The notes under the pieces: generated by a model
What the model saw: only the letters and a program-made list of their open reading frames with translations
Told to the model about the DNA's origin: nothing
The model's database searches: none
Made by a program: the position numbers and the translations under genes
Part shown: piece by piece, positions 52,563 to 61,960 of the stretch
How the letters are laid out: every line of letters starts with the position of its first letter
How positions within the stretch are numbered: the stretch's first letter is position 1
Assembly: GCF_003261055.1 (NCBI RefSeq)
Contig: NZ_CP030073.1
Coordinates: 7,440,001 to 7,504,000 of the forward strand
Direction: 5' to 3'
Length of the DNA stretch: 64,000 nucleotides
From: Streptomyces cadmiisoli
GTDB taxonomy: Bacteria; Actinomycetota; Actinomycetes; Streptomycetales; Streptomycetaceae

Positions 52563-53801
52563 TCAGGGCCCGACGAAAACGCCGATGCCGTTCGGAACGG
52601 GCCGCTCCACCCCCTCGGCGGGGTGGTTCCGTACGGAGATCCCGCTCTCGCCCGGCAGCCGGGCCACCAGCGTGGACGAACCGCCGCCGTCCAGGCTGAA
52701 GGCGTCGGCCGACCCCAGCTCCCGAAGGGTCTCGGCCACTTCGGCGACGGTCAGACCGGTGCGGTACTCCGGTGCGCCGTCCACCGCGAGCAGCAGCACA
52801 CGGCGTCCGCCGTCCGCGATGCCCACGGCCGTGCGCACGGCGGAGGTCCGGTCGTCCAGGCCCGGCAACGGCTGCCCGTCCCGCAGAACCGGATACCCAC
52901 CGAGGGCGAAGCGGTAGGGAACCCCGGACACCGCCGCCTCCAGGCGGTGCCGCACTGTCACGGACCGGCCCGGTGAGAGCTTCCGCAGCTGCCGCGCGCC
53001 CGTCTCGCGGCCGACGAGCACCGTGGTCCCCTCGGCGATCGGGCCGCTTCCGGGAGTGTCCGCCACCGACACCACCCGGCCGCCCCGGACCGTCACCTCG
53101 TAGGTGTGCGTGCTGCACGGCGCCGCCCGGTCGGTGTCCGTGCCGCAGGTGGCCCGGACCCGGGACGCACTGCCCCAGGCCGAGGTGAACGCGCCGACCG
53201 AGCCGACCGGCAGCGCGTACTGGTCGAGCCCGCCGAGCGGCAGCCACTCGTCCGGAGTGGTGACCGAGCCCTCCAGCGTCAGACCGTCCAGCCGCGCCCT
53301 CCGGTCGACGCCGACGCCCACGACATCCCTTGTGCTTGTGCCCGGCGGCAGCGCCGGACCGAAGCGCTGGCCGTCCGGCACCGCCGCTTTCACCGCCCGC
53401 CCCTGCGCGATCGCCGGTCCGACGCTCGCACCGGTCGCCCGGACGCCCGGGTGCTGGACCTCGGAGATGTTGAAGAAGTCGCCGTTCACAGCCGCGACGG
53501 CCCCCCGGGCCTCGGCCAGCCGTGACACGGGTGCCCGCGCGGCCACCGCTCCCGGGTGCAGCAGGTCGAGGCGCACCCGCGGGTCGCGCAGGTCGACGGT
53601 CAGCACATGGGCGTGTGTGGGCCCCCCGGCCGCCCGGACGTCGAATTCCGTGTAGCGGACCCCCGGGGCGATCCGGGTGCCGTTCCCCGCCGCACCGGCG
53701 GGTGCCGCCCCCACCAGGGACGCACCGGCCAGCGCTCCGAGCGCCGTGAGCACGGCCAGTAGGGTTCTGCCCGCTCCGCACCGCTTCTGACGAGACGTCA
53801 C
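52563..53801 (-). CDS. Secreted phosphodiester glycosidase (NAGPA domain)
   Basis: 412 residues from GTG 53801 with GGGAG upstream. Signal peptide GRTLLAVLTALGALAGASLV ending GAAPAGA. The catalytic domain carries GAVAAVNGDFFN, YRFALGGYPVLRDG and near the C-terminus DAFSLDGGGSSTLVARLPG, which are the NAGPA (DUF2233) signatures. Homologues remove N-acetylglucosamine 1-phosphodiester caps, and bacterial relatives trim wall polymers. Extracellular. Confidence 0.87.
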   Translation of the reverse strand: MTSRQKRCGAGRTLLAVLTALGALAGASLVGAAPAGAAGNGTRIAPGVRYTEFDVRAAGGPTHAHVLTVDLRDPRVRLDLLHPGAVAARAPVSRLAEARGAVAAVNGDFFNISEVQHPGVRATGASVGPAIAQGRAVKAAVPDGQRFGPALPPGTSTRDVVGVGVDRRARLDGLTLEGSVTTPDEWLPLGGLDQYALPVGSVGAFTSAWGSASRVRATCGTDTDRAAPCSTHTYEVTVRGGRVVSVADTPGSGPIAEGTTVLVGRETGARQLRKLSPGRSVTVRHRLEAAVSGVPYRFALGGYPVLRDGQPLPGLDDRTSAVRTAVGIADGGRRVLLLAVDGAPEYRTGLTVAEVAETLRELGSADAFSLDGGGSSTLVARLPGESGISVRNHPAEGVERPVPNGIGVFVGP

Positions 53802-53948
53802 AGCTCTCCCTGAGGTGGGTCTCGTCAACTTTCTCAGGGCGCGGGAGAGGCGCACCAGACGGCAGTGTCCGATGGGGTGACGGTCAGTCAGCAACCGGTC
53901 GGAGTCGGAACGGAGCCGGAGCCGGATTCGCCGGGGCCGCCCCGCCGG

Positions 53949-54551
53949 TCAGGCAGAGTTGACGAGTCTCAGGTAGCGCGGCCAGTCCCAGTGCGGTCCC
54001 GGGTCGGTGTGGTCGGTGCCCGGTACCTCGTGGTGGCCGATGATGTGCGCACCGTCCTTGGGGATGCCGTGTCTGTCGCAGATCGCGGCGGTGAGCCGGG
54101 CCGAGTGCTCGTACAGGGCGTTCGTGAAGTACGCCGGCCGGTCCACCCAGCCCTCGTGCTCGATGCCGATGCTGCGGGTGTTGTAGTCCCAGTTCCCCGC
54201 GTGCCAGGCGATGTCGGACTCGCGGACGCACTGCGCCACGTGCCCGTCACGGGAGCGGACGACGTAGTGGGCGGAGACCTGCCGCCGGCGGTTCTGGAAC
54301 ACGGCCAGGGTGTTGGAGTAGTCCGTCTGTGTGACGTGGATGACCACGAGGTCGACGCGACGCGGGGGCTGCCGCCGCCGGCGCGTGTAGTTGGCGGACG
54401 TGGCCGGCTGCCAGACGGCCGACGGATGGTCGGGCGCCGGTGTCCGGGCACCTGCGCTCGGTTCGGGCAACAGCGCGTAGGGGACGACGGCGAGTGCCGC
54501 TCCCTTGAGGACGCGACGCCGGGTGGGGATCGGTGGTCGTGCCGGGTCCAT
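53949..54551 (-). CDS. Exported N-acetylmuramoyl-L-alanine amidase (amidase_2)
   Basis: 200 residues from ATG 54551. Tat-like signal: PTRRRVLKGAALAVVPYALL. The amidase_2 fold shows the zinc histidines in DLVVIHVTQTDY and IIGHHEVPGTDHTDPG, plus HYVVRSRDGHVAQCVRESDIAWHAGN and IGIEHEGWV. It cleaves the lactyl-alanine bond of peptidoglycan. A frame upstream to 54608 is rejected on lack of a start context. 57 bp from the acetamidase gene. Confidence 0.92.
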   Translation of the reverse strand: MDPARPPIPTRRRVLKGAALAVVPYALLPEPSAGARTPAPDHPSAVWQPATSANYTRRRRQPPRRVDLVVIHVTQTDYSNTLAVFQNRRRQVSAHYVVRSRDGHVAQCVRESDIAWHAGNWDYNTRSIGIEHEGWVDRPAYFTNALYEHSARLTAAICDRHGIPKDGAHIIGHHEVPGTDHTDPGPHWDWPRYLRLVNSA

Positions 54552-54608
54552 GGACGGTTTCGCCTTTTCGTCGGGGAAGGAGGAGGAACGCTCCGTGCCG
54601 CGGCGCAC

Positions 54609-55622
54609 TCAGCGCCGCAGTGCCGCCGCCGTCTCGCGCAGCCGCGCGTGCAGTCCGCGGTGCGTCTCGCGGGCGGGGAGCCATTCCTTGCGGAGCTTGG
54701 CCACACACGTGTAGTTGGTGTCGCAGACATTGGCCAGCGGTGACTCCACGGCCTGGGTCGCGAACTGGTAGGCGTCCGACTCGCTGAAGCCGTAGTCGCG
54801 GACCAGCCAGCGCACCAGGTCGAGCTGGGATATCCGGAACGCGTCCTCCAGCGGACGGGCCGAGCCCGTCGAGATGATGTGCGTGTCCGACTCGATGCGC
54901 GGCCAGGGCGTGGCGACGTCCTTCAGCAGTTCGACGATGACCATGGTGTGCATCGCGCACTCGACGGCCACGCCACAGGTTTCGCCCTCGCCCTGCCGGG
55001 CGTGCCCGTCGCCGAGGCTGAGCAGCGCCCCGTCGACGTTCACCCCGAGGTAGCAGGTGACTCCGGTCCGCATCTCCGGTGTGTCCATGTTGCCGCCGTG
55101 CGCGTCGGGCACCAGGGCCGAACGCACCTCCAGATTCGCCGGGGCCACGCCCACGGTGCCGTGCATCGGGTCCAGGGGCAGCTCGATCTCGATGTCGCTG
55201 TCGTGGGCCCGGAACAGTGCCGTGCGCCGGTCCCGGTCCAACTGCCAGATCCAGACCTTCTCCGGCAGCGGCGGCTGCAGGGTGGCCGTGGTGGTCGTGG
55301 AGGTGAGCGCGCCGAACAGCGGCACGGTCGTCGACGCCGCCCAGTCCCGGGCCGGTTCGATCGACACGAAGTGCACGGCCACCGTGTCACCGGGCTCGGC
55401 GCCCTCCACGTGGAACGGACCCGTCTGCGGGTTGAGGAACGGGAACTCGCACACCTGGGACACCAGGTCCTTCTCGGACCTGACCCGTCCGGCGAAGCAG
55501 TCCTCCGTGTACAGGTCGAGCACGGTGCCCGGCGCGATGCGCGCCACCGGTGGCGCCCCGCCGAACGTCCAGGCGTACTCGTCCGGCGCGGGCCGGACGG
55601 TCAGGATGCGGGGGTCGCTCAT
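54609..55622 (-). CDS. Acetamidase/formamidase family protein
   Basis: 337 residues from ATG 55622, GGGAGCGG upstream. FmdA_AmdA pattern: PGTVLDLYTEDCFAGRV, NPQTGPFHVEGAEPGDTVAVHF, MHGTVGVAP, PDAHGGNMDTPEMRTG, LGVNVDGALLSLGDGHARQGEGE and YQFATQAVESPLANVCD. Hydrolyses acetamide or formamide to ammonia and the acid. Contributes nitrogen like the urease cluster but is in another operon, perhaps with the amidase gene. Confidence 0.92.
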   Translation of the reverse strand: MSDPRILTVRPAPDEYAWTFGGAPPVARIAPGTVLDLYTEDCFAGRVRSEKDLVSQVCEFPFLNPQTGPFHVEGAEPGDTVAVHFVSIEPARDWAASTTVPLFGALTSTTTTATLQPPLPEKVWIWQLDRDRRTALFRAHDSDIEIELPLDPMHGTVGVAPANLEVRSALVPDAHGGNMDTPEMRTGVTCYLGVNVDGALLSLGDGHARQGEGETCGVAVECAMHTMVIVELLKDVATPWPRIESDTHIISTGSARPLEDAFRISQLDLVRWLVRDYGFSESDAYQFATQAVESPLANVCDTNYTCVAKLRKEWLPARETHRGLHARLRETAAALRR

Positions 55623-55873
55623 GACCGCTCCCCCCGGATCCGCACGACGCGACCGGCAGCGCGCCGGCCTCCCTCGGCCGTCTCCACCGACACCATGTCT
55701 CCCCCTCGCCGACCCGGCCCCGCACGCCCGCCGTCGTGTTCGCACGACGGTTGTGCCTCACACGCATCAAGGTACGGGTCCCGCCGGTCCGTGGGCAGGG
55801 CCCGCGCGCTTCGGTGGACGGCCGCGCCCTTGTGGAAAAGTCGCCCACCCGAACGAGTGGCGGTGCCGCTTCC

Positions 55874-57094
55874 TCAGCCCGGGTCGCGTTCCGCCACGGC
55901 CGCGGGATCGTCGAGCACGGCGCGCACCACCGAGTGCGCGGCACCGAGCAACGGCCCCTCGGACCCGAGGCGGGACACCGACACCGGGCAGGCCGGTCCC
56001 GCCGTGCGCCGGGCCAGTTCGGACCGCAGTGAGGGCAGCAGCCACGGCGCCAGTCCGGCCAGCGCCCCGCCCAGCACGACACTTTCGGGGTCGAGCAGGT
56101 TCACGGCCCCCGTCAGAGCGACTCCGAGCGCCTCGCCCGCATCGCTCAGCGCCCGGCGTACGTTCTCGTCACCGTCGGTGGCACGCGCGGCGAGCAGTCC
56201 GACCCGGTCCCCGTCCGGTTCCAGACCCGCGGCGCGCAGCACCGCCTCCTCGCCCGCGTACTGCTCCAGACAGCCGCGTCCGCCGCACGCGCACCGCGGC
56301 CCGTCCGGCCGGACCGGCACATGGCCCAACTCGCCCGCGAACCCGCGTGTTCCGCGCAGCAGGCGCCCGTCGACGACCACACCGGCACCGATGCCGATCT
56401 CGGCGGACACGTGCAGGAAGTCCCGCGGGGTTCCCTCGCCCAGCCAGAGTTCGGCCAGGGCACCGAAGTTGGCCTCGTTGTCCACGGTGGGCGGCAGCTC
56501 CGCGGGGAGCAGCGCGCCGAGGTCGATGTCCTCCCAGTCGAGGTTCGGGGCCCGTACGACGGTCCGCGCGTCGCCCGCCACCAGGCCGGGTACGGCCACG
56601 GCGAGCCCGGCCGGCCACAGCCCTTCCTCGTCCGCCTCGGCGACCACGCGGCGTACCAGCCGGGTCAGTTCCTCGATCACCGGTGCGGGGGAGCGGCCGC
56701 GATTGGAGCCGTGCCGGACGGCCCTCGCGCGCAGCCGGCCGCGCAGGTCGACCGCGCAGACCGCGAGGTGGTCGACGCCGATCTCGGCGCCGAGGCCGGC
56801 CGGCCCGCGCTCGCTCACGGCGAGCGCGGAGCCGGGCCGGCCCCGGCCGACCCGGACGGGCCGTTCGGGACCCAGCTCCTCCAGGAGACCGGTACGGATC
56901 AACTCGTCGACGAGGGTCGACACCGCCGCACGGGTCAGACCGATGCGCGAGGCGACGGCGGCCCTGGAGAGCGGACCCTCGGCGCTGACCGTGTGCATCA
57001 CACGGGCCAGATTGCGGCGCCGCATGCCCTGCTGGGTGTCGGGCAGCGCGCGCCCGGGACCGGAGGGGTGGGTTTCGTGCAGAGGTGCGGTCAT
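55874..57094 (-). CDS. xylR: ROK family transcriptional repressor, xylose regulator
   Basis: 406 residues from ATG 57094. MarR-like winged HTH about 20-85 (QQGMRRRNLARVMHTVSAEGPLSRAAVASRIGLTRAAVSTLVDELI), then the ROK sugar-kinase-like domain with VGRGRPGSALAV, VDNEANFGALAELWLGEG, and zinc motif CACGGRGCLEQYAG. The kinase Asp is within AEIGIGAGVV-type surroundings. It lies 14 bp after xylB on the same strand and presumably represses xylA and xylB without xylose. Confidence 0.86.
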   Translation of the reverse strand: MTAPLHETHPSGPGRALPDTQQGMRRRNLARVMHTVSAEGPLSRAAVASRIGLTRAAVSTLVDELIRTGLLEELGPERPVRVGRGRPGSALAVSERGPAGLGAEIGVDHLAVCAVDLRGRLRARAVRHGSNRGRSPAPVIEELTRLVRRVVAEADEEGLWPAGLAVAVPGLVAGDARTVVRAPNLDWEDIDLGALLPAELPPTVDNEANFGALAELWLGEGTPRDFLHVSAEIGIGAGVVVDGRLLRGTRGFAGELGHVPVRPDGPRCACGGRGCLEQYAGEEAVLRAAGLEPDGDRVGLLAARATDGDENVRRALSDAGEALGVALTGAVNLLDPESVVLGGALAGLAPWLLPSLRSELARRTAGPACPVSVSRLGSEGPLLGAAHSVVRAVLDDPAAVAERDPG

Positions 57095-57108
57095 GCCTGC
57101 GTCCGTCC

Positions 57109-58554
57109 TCAGGCGGTCCTGGGGGCCCGCTCCAGCAGCGGGGCCGCGTCGGAGAGTACCCCGGAGATCCTGGCCAGCGTCTCGTCGTCCCGCTCGACCG
57201 CTTCGAGCACCGGGCCGCTGGTGGTGTTCCAGCGCCGGGCGACCGCGGCCGGGTCCTCGCCGGTGAGCAGGCCCGCCGCCTGCGCCGCGGCGCCGAGCGC
57301 CACCAGCTCCTTGGCGTCGGGGACCTGGACCGGCCGCCCGGACAGCCGGCGCACGGTCTCCTGCCACGCCCTGCCCCGGGCGCCGCCGCCGATCAGCAGC
57401 AGTGGCTCCGAGCGGTCCGCGTCCTCGTCGAGGACCAGGTCCAGCGCGCCCAGCAAGGAGTGCACGGCCCCGTCGTACGCGGCCTGGAGGAGCTGGCCCC
57501 CGGTCGTGTCGTGGCGCAGGCCGTGCAGCAGCCCCGAGGCGTTCGGCAGGTCGGGGGTGCGCTCGCCGTCCAGGAAGGGGAGCAGGGTGGCGGTCGTGCC
57601 CGGCTCCACGGCCTCGCGGTCCAGGCCGAGCAGCGCCGCCACCCGGTCGACGGCCAGGGTGCAGTTCAGGGTGCAGGCCAGCGGCAGCCAGTCGCCGCGC
57701 GCGTCGGCGAAGCCGGCCACCGTGCCGGACGGGTCGCTGGGGCGGTGCCGCGAGACCGCGTAGACGACGCCCGAGGTGCCGAGGCTGAGCACCGGCATGC
57801 CGGGGCGCAGCCCGAGGCCGAGGGCCGCGGCCGCGTTGTCACCGGTGCCGGCGGCGACCAGGGTGCCTTTGGAGAACGGCAGGTCGTGGCTGTCGCGCAC
57901 GGTGCCCGCGATCTCGCCGGGCCGGACCACACGCGGCAGCAGCGCCGGGTCGAGGCCCACGCGCGCGAGGATCTCCTCGTCGTACGCCTCGCTGCCGGCC
58001 GCCCACCAGCCCGTCCCGGAGGCGTCACCGCGGTCGGTGGTGCCCTGTCCGGTCAGGTGCCCGGTGAGGTAGTCGTGGGGGAGCCGCACGGCCTTCGTCG
58101 CGCGGATCGCGTCCGGCTCGTGCTCGGCGAGCCAGGCCCACTTCGTCACGGTGAAGGACGCGGTGGGCACGCTGCCGGTGCGGTCCGCCCAGAACTTCGC
58201 GCCACCCAGTTCCTCGGTCAGCCGGCGGGCCTGCGGAGCCGACCGCACGTCGTTCCACAGCAGGGCGGGCCGTACCGGCTCGCCCGCGGCGTCCAGCGTC
58301 ACCAGGCCGTGCTGCTGCCCGCCGATCGACACCGCGGCGGCCTCGTGGGCGGCCTCGCCGCACTGGCGCAGCGCCTCGCACAGGGCGTCCCACCACTGCC
58401 GCGGATCGCTCTCGCGGCCCGCCCCGGACGACACGGTGTGCGGTGCCTGGCCGGCGGCCACCACCCGGCCGGTGGCCACGTCGACGACCAGTGCCTTCGT
58501 GGACTGGGTGGACGTGTCCACGCCGACGACGAGCGGACCCTCGGCTGCTGACAT
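57109..58554 (-). CDS. xylB: Xylulokinase
   Basis: 481 residues from ATG 58554 with GGGAGAG. FGGY kinase: VVGVDTSTQSTKALVVD, SIGGQQHGLVTLD, PALLWNDVRS, RLPHDYLTGHLTG, SGTGWW, GTGDNAAAALGLGL and LLIGGGARGRAWQE. Phosphorylates D-xylulose to xylulose 5-phosphate. Divergent from xylA, cotranscribed with the ROK regulator. No xylose transporter is next to it. Confidence 0.95.
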   Translation of the reverse strand: MSAAEGPLVVGVDTSTQSTKALVVDVATGRVVAAGQAPHTVSSGAGRESDPRQWWDALCEALRQCGEAAHEAAAVSIGGQQHGLVTLDAAGEPVRPALLWNDVRSAPQARRLTEELGGAKFWADRTGSVPTASFTVTKWAWLAEHEPDAIRATKAVRLPHDYLTGHLTGQGTTDRGDASGTGWWAAGSEAYDEEILARVGLDPALLPRVVRPGEIAGTVRDSHDLPFSKGTLVAAGTGDNAAAALGLGLRPGMPVLSLGTSGVVYAVSRHRPSDPSGTVAGFADARGDWLPLACTLNCTLAVDRVAALLGLDREAVEPGTTATLLPFLDGERTPDLPNASGLLHGLRHDTTGGQLLQAAYDGAVHSLLGALDLVLDEDADRSEPLLLIGGGARGRAWQETVRRLSGRPVQVPDAKELVALGAAAQAAGLLTGEDPAAVARRWNTTSGPVLEAVERDDETLARISGVLSDAAPLLERAPRTA

Positions 58555-58660
58555 CGGGCTCTCCCTTTTTCTGCGGCTCTGCGGTCCCGTGGCCGTGGTG
58601 GGACGGGTTCCTGTGAGTCCCGTCCCGGCCCGGGACATCTTTTCTCTTCCCAGCGGTGTG

Positions 58661-59903
<1,243 letters not shown>

Positions 59904-60025
59904 CGTGCCGCTCGCGGCGTCCGCCATGCGGAATGCCGCGGAATCGTGCGATCCACGACATGAGTACGTGTCGATCTCCGGATCGGGGTCGCGGACCGGC
60001 CGTCCGTGCCGCGACCCTGGACGGC

Positions 60026-60430
60026 ATGGCCCTGCCGCCCGTACCGCCCCGCCCGCCGGATGACACGCCGCCTCCCGGCGGCGGTTTCGGACCGACGTCG
60101 TACCGCCCGGAGCCGCCGCGAAGGCGGCGCGGCTCCGTGCTCCTGGCGGTGGCGGGGCTGGTGGCCGCGGCAGTGATCGTCGCCGTCGTCCTGCTGATGT
60201 CGTCGGGGAGCGACGACTCACCCGGCCGGCAGCCCGGCGCCGGGACCAGCACGAGCCCGTCGACGGCGCCGTCGTTCGGCATCCCCACGGAACTGCCCAC
60301 GGAACTGCCGACCGAACTGCCGAGTGGGCTGCCGTCCCTGCCGTCGCAGTTCCCCACAGAGCTGCCCTCCGAGCTGCCGAGCGGTCTGGAGTCGCTGATT
60401 CCGTCGCTGCCGCTCGATTCGCTGCCCTAG
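60026..60430 (+). CDS. Small membrane-anchored protein with PTEL repeats
   Basis: 134 residues from ATG 60026. A proline-rich cytoplasmic N-terminus, basic RRRRG then one membrane helix (about 37-58, SVLLAVAGLVAAAVIVAVVLL), and an exterior tail of serine/threonine/proline with tetrapeptide repeats P-[TS]-E-L, P-S-G-L. No ribosome binding site is visible; an ATG at 59960 is a possible alternative. Function unknown; topology is like short type-II membrane anchors or stalks. Confidence 0.65.
   Translation: MALPPVPPRPPDDTPPPGGGFGPTSYRPEPPRRRRGSVLLAVAGLVAAAVIVAVVLLMSSGSDDSPGRQPGAGTSTSPSTAPSFGIPTELPTELPTELPSGLPSLPSQFPTELPSELPSGLESLIPSLPLDSLP
60284..60319 (+). repeat. Three 12-bp coding repeats (PTEL)
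   Basis: CCCACGGAACTG, CCCACGGAACTG, CCGACCGAACTG in direct succession encode three PTEL units; related degenerate copies continue to about 60402 (PSGL, PTEL, PSEL, PSGL). Confidence 0.8.
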
Positions 60431-60432
60431 CG

Positions 60433-60457
60433 CCGGTCCGGCGGAACGACGGACCGG
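60433..60457 (+). terminator. Hairpin after the PTEL-repeat gene
   Basis: CCGGTCCG (60433-60440) and CGGACCGG (60450-60457), perfect 8-bp arms with a 9-nt loop, beginning 3 bp from the stop codon. Confidence 0.6.
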
Positions 60458-60661
60458 GCCCTGGTTCCGTGCGGGGACCGGACCGGGACCCCTCGTCCGT
60501 CATGGCGTACGCGCGTGCGGCACTACGGACGGAGCGTGTGCATCAGGTTCGGGTTCCGCGCGCCAGCCGGGCGCCGACCCCGATGCGATCACCCCGATGA
60601 GATGTTCCGTCCGCCGACCGGTCCCGGCGTATCGGCCGCCGCGGGGCCGGCCCGTCGGTGC

Positions 60662-61960
60662 TCAGGCCTCCTCGGCGGCCCCTCGGTCCGCCGTGGCCAG
60701 CGCGGTGGCCGGGTCCTGGACCCCGCCGCCCGCCGGAACCCATCGGCCGCGCTCCTTGCGGAACGGCCACCACCGGCCGTCACGGCCCAACCGCAGCTGG
60801 CCGTGCCCGCCGACGACCGTCCACCGGTTGGCGCGGGCGCGCAGCGTCGGCCGTTCGCCGTCGTCCCAGGCCTCTTCCAGGGCCGTACGCGCGCGTGCGA
60901 GGGCCTCGTCCCGTACCGTCCACTCCTCCTCCAGCACCGACAGCCCGGCCACCCCGCCGTGCCGCCATGCCAGTACGGCCAGAGCCAGTTCGTCCCGGCC
61001 GCGTCCGGAGCCCTCGGCGAGCCGTCGCACCGTCGTCCGGTCGGCGGACCCCGCGGCGAGCCGCACGGCGTCCTGGGCGACCGTCAGGTCCGGGGCTCGG
61101 ACGGACCTCGGTTCGGTGGCGGGGCCGACGGCGGTGCGCAGTGCCTCGGCCAGCATCAGATGCGCCGTCCCGGCGGTGCGGGCCGCGAGGTACTCCAGGG
61201 CGGACGGGTCGGTTCCGGCCGGGGGCGGTACCTCGGTGTCCAGCGGGGGAGGGGTGCCGGGCTCCGCCGGAAGTCCGGGCAGTCCGGGCAGCGCCGGCAG
61301 GAGGTCCGCCGCCGCCCACACTTCCGCGGCGTCCACCGCGGCCGGGTCCGGCTCGGCCGGTCGTTCGGCGGGCCTGACGGAGCGCTCCTGGAGGTCGTCC
61401 AGCAGGGCGCGTTCACCACGTCCGCGCAGCAGGAGCAGGACGAACGGGTCCTCGTCGAGCAGTCGCGCCGTCCGGTAGCACAGCGCCGCCGTGTGCCCGC
61501 ACTGGTCCCAGGCGCCGCAGTCGCACTCGGGCTCCAGATCGCCCATGCCCGGGAGGAGTTCGATGCCGGCCGCCGCCGCGTCCTCCACCAGGTCCGGCGG
61601 CATCTCCCGGTCGAGCAGCGCGGCGACATGGCCGGCCCGCTCCACCGCCATCTCCAGGAAGCGGTCCCACTGCTCGGCGCTCAGCTGCTCCAGCAGCACA
61701 TCGGCCCGGTGCCCCGTGCCGTCGCGGTCCTGGACGACCGCGGTGATGCGGCCCGGCCGCACCGACACCGCGCCCACGGCGCCGGCCCGGGCGAGCCGGC
61801 GGCCCGTCTTCACCTGGGCCGGGTCCAGCGCCGCGTCCTCCAGGGCCCCGAGCCAGGCCCGGCCCCACCAGGTCACCGCGAAGCCCCTCCCGTGCGCGGG
61901 CGGCAGCGCGGCGAACGTGCGCTCCGGCGAATGGGTCTGCTCGTCGTCGTGGTCGCTCAT
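60662..61960 (-). CDS. SWIM zinc-finger protein, SNF2 partner
   Basis: 432 residues from ATG 61960; its start overlaps the SNF2 stop (ATGA). N-terminal FAALPPAHGRGFAVTWWGRAWLGALE, then the SWIM finger CDCGAWDQCGHTAALCY (C-x-C ... C-x-H), and a C-terminal third of repeated helical arginine/alanine-rich segments with DGRWWPFRKERGRWVPAGG. SWIM proteins with this gene order occur with bacterial SNF2 ATPases; a role in DNA binding or helicase targeting is assumed. Confidence 0.9.
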   Translation of the reverse strand: MSDHDDEQTHSPERTFAALPPAHGRGFAVTWWGRAWLGALEDAALDPAQVKTGRRLARAGAVGAVSVRPGRITAVVQDRDGTGHRADVLLEQLSAEQWDRFLEMAVERAGHVAALLDREMPPDLVEDAAAAGIELLPGMGDLEPECDCGAWDQCGHTAALCYRTARLLDEDPFVLLLLRGRGERALLDDLQERSVRPAERPAEPDPAAVDAAEVWAAADLLPALPGLPGLPAEPGTPPPLDTEVPPPAGTDPSALEYLAARTAGTAHLMLAEALRTAVGPATEPRSVRAPDLTVAQDAVRLAAGSADRTTVRRLAEGSGRGRDELALAVLAWRHGGVAGLSVLEEEWTVRDEALARARTALEEAWDDGERPTLRARANRWTVVGGHGQLRLGRDGRWWPFRKERGRWVPAGGGVQDPATALATADRGAAEEA

